From assembly GCA_007922225.1 (NCBI GenBank), contig ML679969.1, positions 20,912,932 to 20,976,931 on the forward strand: DNA of 64,000 bases, read 5' to 3'. Below the pieces are notes generated by a model, which did no database searches, was not told where the DNA came from, and saw nothing but the letters and a program-made list of their open reading frames with translations. Shown piece after piece: positions 12,061-22,240 of this stretch (the stretch's first letter is position 1; every line of letters starts with the position of its first letter). Origin of the DNA: Emydura subglobosa (lineage: Eukaryota; Chordata; Testudines; Chelidae). A program made the translations under genes and the position numbers.

Positions 12061-13474
12061 TAGATTCAATGGTGGCGCTGAGGCCCCATCCGTCTTCCCC
12101 TAAAGGTGAGGGTGGAAGCTGGCTCCGTCCCAGGCCTAGTTAACATAGCCGAGCTCACGCACAGAGCCCTATTGCTCAGACGCAGCCGTGCACAGGAGCC
12201 CCTGGGCAGGGGAGACAGGTTCAGAGCCCAGGACACAGCAGGTAGAAACAAGCCACCACCAAAGAACCAGGAAGAAATCGTTCCACAGGCAGAGACTGTG
12301 GCTGGGGTGGGAGCCCTGGACTCTGCCCCAGCGCCTCTTCCTCCCACTCCCAGCCAGGACCGAGCTACCGTGGCAGCGTGCCACCGTGGCAGCGTGCCAG
12401 ACATCTAGTGCAACCCATGCCGTGTTCCCCTCCCCGCTGCCCCGTTGCTGTGATGCTAGACCTGCTGTTCCCGGCGAGCTCCAGCAGCCAGGCCAGCCCG
12501 GGCACACACCTGGGACAGGCTTTGGGCACACACAAAATGCAAAGCCACGTGCATGGGCACAGCAAACTGTGCAGCGCCCTGCACAGCTCTCCAGCCCCCC
12601 TGCGCTCTGCCCGCAGCTCTGGGCACCATGAGCTGGCAGACGGGCACTGCAGGTGCTACCAGCACGGGGCTCTCAAGGCCCATCCCACGGGGGGCCCCAC
12701 TGACACCCCCATTCCCAGTGAGTCACAGAGCGCTGTGTGACTGGGGCTGGCAGAAATACAGGGGCAAATACCCTCAGCCCAGGGGCTCAGCAGTTACAGT
12801 AAAAGGCCCCCCAGCAGTTCCCAGCCCAGCCCTAGGGGCAGCGCAGTGCAGGTGCAAAGGTCCCTCTGCCCCAAAGGGCTCCTCAGCCTAGTGCCAGGGA
12901 GACCCCCCGGCCCTCTGCTCTCCCTAGGCCTGCAGGGCCCGGCCTGCAGCCCCCACCTGGAGCTCGGCTCTTCTGGGCATGGTCCCAGCAGGGTTCAGGG
13001 CTCCCTGTCCCCTCTGCTCTGGGCTGCCCCTGCCCCCGCCAGCTGCCAGGCTGCTGCCCTGCCCAGCTCTCAGGGCCCTGCTCCCAGCATCGCTGCCCAG
13101 CTGCTGCCTCCAGCCCGGGTGCCTGCCTTCATGCAGCCCCAGGTCCCTGCCCAACTGTTCCCCTTGGCCCCAGGGTGGCACTGCCGTGCCCTGCACCCTA
13201 GGGCGTACGGCGCCTCCTGCTGGCTGGGTCTTGTACTGGGTAGCGCAGTGCCCAGAGCTGGCTCCTTCTCCTCCTGCTCAGCCAGCTGGGGGGGTGGTGC
13301 CCAGCAACTAGCCAGGGGATGAGTGTCTATGCCCTGCAGCCCCACTTACCCCAGATCTCCTGTCCCCCTGCATGCCTCGCACTCACCCAGCACCCTCCCC
13401 CCGTGCTGCGCACTCCTCGCCTCGCACACCGAATAGCACCGACTTGCTGTGACAGTGATGCTGCTTATTCCCTG
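12061..13474. other. Gene-free GC-rich block
   Basis: No exon is supported. Long frames such as 12846-13322 are alanine/proline/serine-rich and lack a recognisable domain or consistent splice sites. A doubled CCACCGTGGCAGCGTG unit lies near 12366-12397. Confidence 0.4.
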
Positions 13475-13830
13475 ATTTATCATCTCGTCAAGAGTGAGGC
13501 CCCCGCACTCCCTCCCCGCTCCCCCCTGGTGCTGCCCCACTTATTAAAAGAGTTGATTAGGGACTGGCCGGGCACGCGCAGTGCGGCCAGATGTACAGCT
13601 GGAACAGCAGGGGGGAGGCAGGCGCCTTCGACTCTGCTAATTTACTGTGCTGCTGCGCGCGGCACCAGCCAATAACTTTGCCGTGATGTGGAGATTTGCA
13701 GCCAAGCCCTCTCAGAAAGAGATTTAGGAGGGCGAGGGAGATAATTAAACATGCCTTCCCTGAGTATTGACTTCCAGCAGAACGGGGAAAAATAACTGCA
13801 TTTCTCACTGTCCTGCTAAATCAAGGCTCC
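13475..13830. other. Candidate conserved non-coding element
   Basis: An AT-richer island inside GC-rich DNA contains TTATTAAAAGAGTTGATTAG near 13540, GCTAATTTACTG near 13637 and AGATAATTAAACATG near 13738. The three homeodomain-type cores lie within 200 bases, without tandem repeats or transposon ends. There is no credible coding frame. I read it as a possible enhancer. Confidence 0.35.
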
Positions 13831-14629
13831 TGGGCCGTCCGGCCCACAGCAGCCAGCCAAGGAAGCTCCTCCTGCTGGGCCCTGGCATGGCATTGACACA
13901 GGGGGGAGCAGTGGGGCTTGGCCCCCTCCGGTGGCTTTGGCAGGCCCTCAGTGCCTTTGCCAGCTGCTGAACGCAGCAAACCCAGCTACCCTGGTGCTGA
14001 GACACAACTGCCAGGCAAGGAGCACCTCCAGGAATGGCTGCCAGAATAAGGCCCGGGCAATAGCACGTCTGGATCTGCCACAGACTTGCTGTGAGAGCCA
14101 CGACCTGTCTCTGCCCTCGCCAGTCCCTCTTGGCTGTGGAGACAATGCAACTGCGGTGGGGAGTGGCCTGACCTCCAGGGGTTAGGGCGGGGGGCAGGGT
14201 TGTGCTGCTAGCCTGCAACATGCCAGAGATCAGACCAGAGGCACCAGTGGCCCTTCTGGCCGTCGCGTCTCAATCCCAGCATGCCTGCATGCATGCGGCC
14301 TGCTTTGCGAGTCCCACATGCAGAGGTGGAGAAAGCCGTCGCATTAACAGCCCAGAGCCCGGACCAGGGGGATGCAAGACCCAGAGCAGGATCGCATCCG
14401 CCCAGCTCAAACTGGGGTGGGGTTGGACCCCGTTGGCCCTGCAAGAACCAGTGTGGGGGCAGGAAGAGGTGCTGGGGGGCAGGGGTGCTGGTGCAGAAAG
14501 CCAGGAGAAGGAAGCGTGCACCAGGAACACACAGTACGAACTACAGGTCAGCTGCTGAGAGAACTGACGCCCCTTTGCTACTGCGCATCTTGGAGTCATT
14601 CTGGAGGGAAATAAAAACAAGCAAAGGAG
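13831..14629. other. Gene-free block
   Basis: Nothing supportable as an exon or repeat. The frames crossing it on both strands are mutually overlapping and domain-free. Confidence 0.35.
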
Positions 14630-14910
14630 CTTTAAAAGGGAATAAACATGGAGGGGTAATGTAGTGCAGGCTGGCTGGCTTTTTCTATGTTGTGTTGCTT
14701 TTTTTTGCTTTTTTAGTCATCTCCTTCAAAAGCTTTAATTAGCGATTCCTCCCCGGCTCACACAGCAGCTTGGGAAGTCACGCCCCAGCGCAATTAAAGC
14801 AAAGTCGTGGGAGCGCCTGACGTGCCCGAATCAAACTGGCTTCATCAAGGCAACGTGGAGATGTGTCAAATATGCTTGAGATTCAAATGCAGATGAATAT
14901 CAAAGAGGAG
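14630..14910. other. Candidate conserved non-coding element
   Basis: The segment runs from T-rich sequence into 'gctttaattagcgattcctc' (near 14731), then CGCAATTAAAGCAAAG (near 14789) and a smooth AT-rich tail with 'gattcaaatgcagatgaata'. The paired TAATTAG and CAATTAAAG cores and the absence of repeats suggest a homeodomain-responsive element. No exon is visible. Confidence 0.35.
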
Positions 14911-15710
14911 GGAGACGGAGTGAGGCAAAAAGGCCAAGGGAGAGATGCCATGAGACAGGGAGAGAAAGGTGGGTGGGGGCGGGGGAGCAAAGCGAAGAGT
15001 CCAGGGGAGAGCTGGGGAAATAAGAAGGTAAGGAGGAGAGCCGGGGGAAGCTAAGGGGCTGACAGAGCGATGCAGAGCCGGAGCTGTGAGCTGGGGTGGG
15101 GGCAGGATCAAGGCAGGAGAGGAAGGGAAGTGGCAGGAGGGAGCGAGGAGAGGGCTTAGGGAGATTATTAGATGAGGGGGTTTAAGATGAGTCCTTTGAA
15201 GAACAGTGAAACGATGTATTTTATTAGGGCGGCACCACTCCCCCAGGCATCAATGAGCCTCAGCACTGCCTCCCCACAGTCACTGCCAGCTGCGTGCACA
15301 GCCCCCAGTGCAGGCGCAGCAGGGCTGGGGGCTGCCTAGGCTTCCCTTGGGGCACTGGGACAGAGGTCCAGGGCGGGGCCTGGCACTGCAGCCTCCACAC
15401 CAGCATGTGGGGCAGGTGGAAGAAAGGGAGAGGGGAAGAGGGGGAGGCAGCGTCTGAGAAGGAGTGAAGCCGGAGAGGAGTGGGGACGGGAAGGGAGTGT
15501 GTGTGTGTGTGTGTGTGTGTGAGGGGGATGGGAAGACGGTGTGGGGGAAGGCGATGTGGGTGGGGTATGGGAAGGAGGTGTGAGGGGAGGCAGGGTGTGT
15601 GTGTGAGGGCGAGCTGGGGAAGGGCAGTGTGAGGAGGGAAGCTAAGGGAATGTGTGTAAGAAAGCGAGGGAGTGGAGACGGCAAGGGCTGCGTTTGCGGG
15701 TGTGACACAC
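14911..15710. repeat. Purine-rich, strand-asymmetric tract with GT microsatellite
   Basis: The + strand is dominated by G and A through most of this block (GGAGGGAG-type words). A (GT)n run sits at about 15497-15522, followed by a degenerate array of roughly 20-25 base units containing GTGTGAGGG or GTGTGGGGG up to about 15700. The mirror-like purine content could form triplex or quadruplex structure. No gene is seen. Confidence 0.55.
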
Positions 15711-16639
15711 CCAGGCCCGTCCTGGCTCCAAGTAGCCATTGCTGGGAGAACCTCTGGCGTCACCTCAGCCTGATGTGCCCGGCCTGATCCCGCGGGAGAG
15801 CACAGGCCGGCCCCTCCAGAGGCCTGAGGGGTACAAGCCAGTGAGAAATGACTTAGCCTGGCAGGAAGCTAGGCCAGCGTGAAGGAGGGTTGAGCCAGCC
15901 AGGGGCGGGTGGTGGAGAGAGGCAGGCAGCTCCAGGGAGCATTGCCAGCCCCACACTAGAGCAGGAGGGAGCAGCGGCTGAAGCACAGCACCGAGAGCGG
16001 CCCCTGCACCTGCTGGCAGGCACCGCCACGCCGCACACACTTGCCCTGAGAGGCACAAAGCGAGACCGAAATGTGTTTTCCACGGCGGCACAATGTTCCC
16101 TAAGTGCCTTCCCCGCTCAGCTCCCTGCAGGCATGGGGCTGTGTGCCCAGCAGCGCACCCCACACAACTGCGCAGTGACAGCTGTGCTTGCAACCCTGCA
16201 CTGCTGGGTGGCTGTGTGAGCGTGGGGTGGGGGGCACCTGCCGCTGGCCTGTGGGGTACGTGTATTTACAGTTAATGGGGATGTGCGCACATGCATGTTG
16301 GAGGGGCTGGATCGTGTGTGTCTGCACTACAGGTCTGTGGGCACCGCTCTGTGTGTACCGAGGAGGTGGGACATGCTTACAGGGGGCTGCGTATGAGCTG
16401 GATTGCCATCCTTTAGTCCTCACTGATACAGTCATTCACCTTAAGCCGTCAGTCAGCTGGGCTCTTGTGGCAGCAGGGTTAAGCCTGCTTTAACCTTCTT
16501 GCCTGCCACTGCACAGGGACAGGACCTTTCCTGCTAGCTTCTTCCACTGCAGTGTCAAAGCTCAGTCCACGCAGCATGCACAGGCCAGCGTTGTCTGCTC
16601 CCCAGCCCTGCCCAGGGCACTGGGAATGGCACAGTGCCT
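15711..16639. other. Gene-free block
   Basis: No exon, transposon end or clear regulatory cluster could be supported. Confidence 0.35.
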
Positions 16640-16822
16640 GGCCCCACCCAGGGTCGGGGACATTCTCCATCTCTGGCAATTCTTCAATCAAGTTCGGATG
16701 TTCTTTCAAATGATTTGCTCTAGAAATGATTTGGGGTAATCCCCTGACCTGTGTTATCCAGGAGGACAGACTAGATGATCCCAGGGGTCCCTTCTGGCCT
16801 TGGAATCTATAAATCTGTGCGT
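16640..16822 (+). mobile_element. CR1 LINE 3' end
   Basis: A short CR1 tail: a diverged left part, then 'caggaggacagactagatga' and CCCTTCTGGCCTTGGAATCTA, the usual block before the terminal repeat, which here reads 'gaatctataaatctgtg'. It is strongly 5'-truncated and carries no coding sequence. Confidence 0.8.
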
Positions 16823-17149
16823 CATCACCTCAACACACGCTGACAGGCACACACCATAACCACCCACTCAACACCATTACACACACATGCAAGCACAGGT
16901 GCAGCAATGGATGATTATTTTGTGCCCTCATGGTGCATGTGTATTCGCTCTATGTGAGTCAGCATTCTCAGTGTATGTTTCTGTGTGTCATCTGCACATA
17001 CACTAGCGTACCAGGCACTGTGTGTATGTGTGGGTGTGTCATTGTGCAGTCTGTGTCACTCGATGGCAGTACGGGCAGATTTTCTGTTTTGCAGTGTCTC
17101 GGTCACTCCGGTGTCTGTGTCTCCATATGTCAGCATGTATATTCTTTCC

Positions 17150-17760
17150 CCATCACTGTGGATCAGTGCCTGTAACCTTCCCCCCTCACCATGGGTCAGC
17201 GTGTATAATCTTCTCCCATCACCATGGGTCAGCGCCTGTAACCTTCCCCTGTCACCATGAGTCAGCGCGTGTAAGCTTCCCTCCTCACTGTGGGTCAGCA
17301 CCTGTAACCTTTCTCTGTCACCGTAGGTCAGTGCCTGTAACCTTCCCCCATCACCGCAGGCCAGCACCTGTAACCTTCCTCCATCACCACAGGCCAGCAC
17401 CTGTAACCTTCCTCCATCACCATGGGCCAGCGCCTGTAGCCTTCCCCTGTCACCGGGGGTGGGTCAGCGCCTGTAGCCTTCCCCGTCACCGGGGGTGGGT
17501 CAGCGCCTGTAGCCTTCCCCTGTCACCGGGGGTGGGTCAGCGCCTGTAACCTTCCCCTGTCACCGGGGGTGGGTCAGCGCCTGTAGCCTTCCCCTGTCAC
17601 CGGGGGTGGGTCAGCGCCTGTAACCTTCCCGTCATTGTGGGTGGGTCATCTTGTGTAACCTTCTCCTGTCACAGTGGGTCAGCCCGTCACCCTGGGTGGG
17701 TCAGCGCCTGTAACCTTCCTCTGTCACCCTGGGTGGGTCAGCACCTGTAACCATCCCCTG
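17150..17760. repeat. Minisatellite, 33-bp units changing to 37-bp units
   Basis: About seventeen tandem copies share a GTCAGCGCCTGTAACCTTCC core. The core recurs at 17195, 17228, 17261, 17294, 17327, 17360, 17393 and 17426 (33-base steps). It then recurs at 17463, 17499, 17536, 17573 and 17610 (36-37 base steps). The longer unit carries an extra GGGG beside GTGGGTC, so the array has a sharp internal change of unit length. Copies after 17640 are more diverged. The open frame through the left part exists only because 33 is a multiple of three. Confidence 0.9.
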
Positions 17761-20700
17761 TCACTGTGCTGCCCCTCTGCAGCTCTGGGCAGGGCTGTGA
17801 CCATTGGAGGAGAGGTAGAGCCCCGTGAGCCCTAGGGGGGCACAGCAGGAGGCTGCCGCTCTCCCTTCCATTGCCCAGAGATGTTTCAGAGCCGCCTTCT
17901 GGTTAGGGCAGGGGTGCTTGCTCTTGGCCGCCACTTGTCACTCAGCTGTGGAGAACATGCCTCCCACCCACAGCAGCACTGGGGAAACTGCTCCCCGGAG
18001 CCTTCACTGCCCCCCGGTGCCTTGGATGGGAGGGACTGGCCCTCCCGTGTGCTGCTGGCTCAGCCATGCTGCAGAGCTCCAGAGCCAGTGCTCAGGTGTA
18101 TGCTGCTGGGTGTGTCCCTGGAGACCCACCTTGTGATGCCAGGAACTGCTCCCTGTCTTGTGTTGCCCCTTCAGCTGCTCCCTACGGCACTGCAGCCTCA
18201 CTCCAGCAGCAGCCAGCCTGGGCACCCGGAGGCCGAGCCAGCGGCGGAGGTGCTGGCAGGTCTCTCAGTCTAACAGTGCCATCTAGTAGCACTTCGCAGC
18301 CCAGCACCCACCGCCCTGCCCCCTGCCTCTCTGTGCGCGGAGAGCGGAGCTCACGGGGCTAAGAGAGAGAACGTGTGCAGCTGTGCCTGGGGCACCCATG
18401 CATGTGACTGTACACACATTAGTGTGTGCATGTGTGTTTGTAGTAATGCACCGAAAAGCCTGGCGAGGAGGGGACTCTGCTCCTACCTACAGAAAGGCCT
18501 GCTCAGGACACTGGGGTGACGAATAATTCTGGAGCCATGTGTCAGCTGTGTTAGAGTCTGAGCAGGCAGCCCCCCAGAGCAGGCTTAGGGGAGAGTTGTT
18601 ACAGAGGAATGGGAAATCCCCTTGTGCCTAGCCTGCTGGCCACCTCACTTTTGTTGAATGACGCACACATCATTTCAGACACTGCGGCTTCTGGAGCCTC
18701 AGACACAGCAGCTGGGAAGCTGCAAAGTCCAAAGGCTGTTGTTTTACAGGAGATTCCCCCCATTCTCGTGTCTCTAGTGCAAAGCCCCGTTTGACGTCAG
18801 TTACTGCATCCTGGCTCTGACAATCAGTAGCAATAGCCGTGCCACCTCCTCATGCTCGCCGTTCTCCTGGCAGCCGCTGCTCCCCCCACCGTACACAGAT
18901 CACATGCTGCGCATGGGCCAGGATAGATGCCAGAAGGGAAGAGCTGCTAATGCAGAGCAGTGATCTGGACCAGGGACGATGCACCCAGGTGGGCTGCCTG
19001 GCTCTGGATCTTACCCCACACACTTGCCTTAGCATTCCTTATGCAGTATGTGCCCTAGGCTGGAGCAGGCCTGGATTGCAGGACCTCTCTCCTAAGCAGA
19101 AGGGGCAGATGAGAATACATGGTGACGCCGAGAGGCTGACTGCGCTGGTTATCAAAGGCCTCAGGGTCTCCCCTCACAGTTCTCAGTGAGCCTGACGACC
19201 AAAAGATTCCTTCTTCCTCCCCTGGACACTGCCATAGGGGAGGCGAGGGGTGCCCAGCTGGGGCTCTTTACCCTAGGAGATGATTATTACTAGCTGTATG
19301 TGTGTTACAGTGGCAGCTTGAGACCCCAGCCCAGATCCAGGCCCTGCAGTGCTGCGCTCTGCGCAGACGCAGGATGAGACTCCATCTGCCCTGAAGAACT
19401 CACGATTGCTGCAGCCAAGATACGGTGTGGGGGCAGGGCAGGGTTTTTTGGAGTTATCACAAGTGGGGACCTGAGGCTCAGGGAGACGAAGGAAGGATTT
19501 TCAGAAGCTCCCACTACAGCCCCAACTGTTCCCATTGGGATCCCTGGCCAAAATCCTACTGCTTTCAGCAGGAGCAGTCAGAGCTGTGCTGTTTGTGCTG
19601 CCGCCCCCGCCAAGGGCACAAAGACACAGTGGCAGCACCACAAAAGCAGGACAAGCCGTCTCCTGTCTCTCCCCAGCCCACTCCATGCCGTGCTCTACCC
19701 AGGTAACGGGGGCCGACTAGCTACCTGGCACAAACCCCTGGCCGGCTGCAGTTATCCCAGTAGGAAAGTGCCTTGTACCGGTACGGCTGATTGTCCCACG
19801 TTTATGGGAATAAGCTATACTGGGATACACTGGTCTCACTGAGTCCACACTAGCAGTTGCTCCACTGTAGCCAGACCGGCTTCAAACTGATGTAGTTAAA
19901 GCAGGACATGCTGCGTGCAGAGCAGCCCTGGAGCAAGCATGCCATGCATTTGTTTGCAATAGTCTTTTCTTGATAAAGATGGCAACGCTACCAGGGTTAC
20001 TGGATATTTACTTGGCCCGTAGATTGTCCCTGCTTGACTATATTGGTTTAGTTTAACAGCAGGCTGCTGGAGACAACAAGCAGGTAGGAAAAACTTGGCT
20101 CCAGATAAGCCACTTCTCAGCAACCTCTTGTGGGTTGCTAGGGGACAGTGCCAGGAAAGGAAAGGTCTGCACACGCTGATTGGGGCTGGTTTAAAAAGCC
20201 ATGCTGTCTCAAGGGAGGAGGGAGTTGTTGAGGGGAACCAGCTAGAGAGCCAGGGGCCTTCTGGGGGGACTGAAGGAGGCAGGTAATTATGATGCAGTAG
20301 GATTTTGGTAAGATTTGCAGGCTAGTGTTTTAAAATACTTTTCTTGAATTCTTTGCTCCCACTGCTAAAACGAATATGTCCTTGGCTTTAAGGTCATGGG
20401 TCACAGACCCACAGAAGGAAGAACTGCAAGACACACAAGATGCTGCTGCAAGGCACAGAGCGGGAGGATGATGGAATTCCACCCCAAGGCAGGGAAAGGC
20501 TGGAGGTCTGACACTGAGGGGCACATGCAGAGAGACCAGGCAGGGTGCAGCTCACCACGTAAGCCTGACACTGTGTCCATACCACTATACCCCTGTGCTG
20601 TCTGTGTGCAGATACCATGGGGCAGGGCCGCATGGAGTTTTTTGGGGGCCCAGGGCAAAATCTGAAACTGAGCCGTGTCACCCTTCCACACCCATTACCC

Positions 20701-20800
20701 CAGAGTGGAGGCCCAAGGGGGGATTGCAGAGTGAGTCCACACTGCACTCACCCCACAGTGGTACCATGGCTCCAGGCCTTGTGACTTGATCTGCGGGTGT
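17761..20800. other. Gene-free block
   Basis: No exon is supported. At about 19745-19900 the words GTACCGGTACGGCTG, AAGCTATACTGGGATACACTG and TCCACACTAGCAG recall a TIR-type MITE like the one split at 61945-62805, but ends and target duplication could not be fixed. The rest is GC-rich sequence with chance frames. Confidence 0.4.
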
Positions 20801-22240
20801 CACCCTGCCTCAGTGGCTAACAGCTAAGCATGCCAGATTCAGGACAAATTGCTGAGGAAGGGGGCAGACTCCCCCCAGACCGGTGGTTATTCCTTCATTA
20901 GATTATTCAAAGCCAATAATGAATGTGAACTTCTCGCTCACCACACTGGTTAACAAGGAGCTATAGGCATGCCAACCCTTACTTCACCACCCACACACTA
21001 GACCAGGGGTTCTCAAACTTTTTTTGCTGGGTCCCCCTTTGAAAATATTTCAGGATATGACAACCCCCCCAAAAAAAAGTGAACCCCTCCCATGCCATGC
21101 CACCCACCCCCATGTCATGCCACCCTTACTTCTGCACTGCTGCGGGGGGGCGGCGCTGCCTTCAGAGCACCCAGCCATCAGCTGCTGCTCTCTGGTCCCC
21201 CAGCTCTGAAGGGCTCTGGCTGTCAGCCTTGCATAGGGCAGGCAGCCACAGCCCAGCATGTGCGGGGGCTGACAGCTCGTGACCCCCCCCCCCCATAATA
21301 ACCTCATGACCCCTTGAGGGGTCCCAACCCCTGTTTGAGAACCTCTGCACTAGACTTTAAGAGGACCAGTTTTATCAGGGTCCTTCTAATCCCGTGAGAT
21401 CAGCCACTTAGCCAGGTCAATACATATTCAGAGCTTACCCAAGAATCACACTGATACTAACACATTAGTACCTCCAAACAAAAGGTTTAATAATAAAAGA
21501 AAAGAAGATGAGTTAATAATGGTAATAGATCATATACATACAAATAATTTTAAAGCCCTTGTATCAAATTTGTAGCAGTGATGGGATAAACTGCTGGCTG
21601 TAAAGTCTCTCTGGTAACTTCCAAAAGCTTGGAAGGCCTCATTCAATAGTTCAAATGCTCCTTTTAACTGTAAATCTACAGTCCAGAGAATCAGGGCAGG
21701 AAAGAGGCGGGATGGAGATGTTTCAGGGGGTCTTTGCCATGTGCCTGGAAATTTACTGTTTCAAACACAGCTCACAGCCTCTGTTTATGGAAAGTTACTG
21801 GCCCAAGATGGAGTCCAGGATCACATGAGCGTATCACATGTCCTTACCTGACTTGCTGACGCACAGGGGCAACCATTGCCCATATGCTTTCCAAGGCATC
21901 CATAGGAAGGCTCACAGGGCAGGAAAACATTTTTCTATGGCCTGTTGTTAGAGTGAAGTATCCTTAATGGGCCAGCAACACACAGGTGTCTGGCCTTGAT
22001 GTCAACGTTATCTGGGAGGTGTCGCCCAGGATCAAATACATCGCAAATGTTCATAACTTCAGATCCAAAGGTGATAAATGGATTTAAACAGGATAATCAT
22101 ACTCAGCCAGTAGTAACATTTCCACTGACTGCCTACATGACCTACTTTATACAAGATTCCTTGCAGGTGTCCAACAGTGACCGTACCAATTATACAAATG
22201 ATCATATTCAATCATCACAGCGGGGTTACACATGCCATTG
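20801..22240 (-). repeat. Possible LTR-element remnant, split by a hAT element
   Basis: The AT-rich stretch from about 20820 to 22240 is unlike its surroundings and is interrupted at 21004-21347 by a hAT insertion. It contains TTTAATAATAAAAG near 21485 and long A/T-rich stretches. It has the texture of antisense LTR sequence in turtle-like genomes, with a TTTATT-type signal reading on the minus strand. I could not identify LTR ends or a target duplication, so the class and limits are tentative. Confidence 0.3.
21004..21347. mobile_element. Non-autonomous hAT element with perfect 8-bp target duplication
   Basis: The element begins CAGGGGTTCTCAAAC and ends GTTTGAGAACCTCTG, near-perfect terminal inverted repeats. 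The octamer CACTAGAC flanks it on both sides (20996-21003 and 21348-21355), the hallmark target duplication of hAT transposition. The interior has no transposase. Part of it ('gccacccttacttctg' near 21118) recurs inside the larger element at 54317-55284, so the two are relatives. The intact duplication indicates a comparatively young insertion. Confidence 0.93.

Noticed and set aside
17022..17549. 175-codon open frame with a repeating 'HHRPAPVTFL'-like peptide
   Set aside because: It is the translation of a minisatellite whose 33-base unit keeps the frame open. It ends where the unit length changes, and no splice or start evidence exists.
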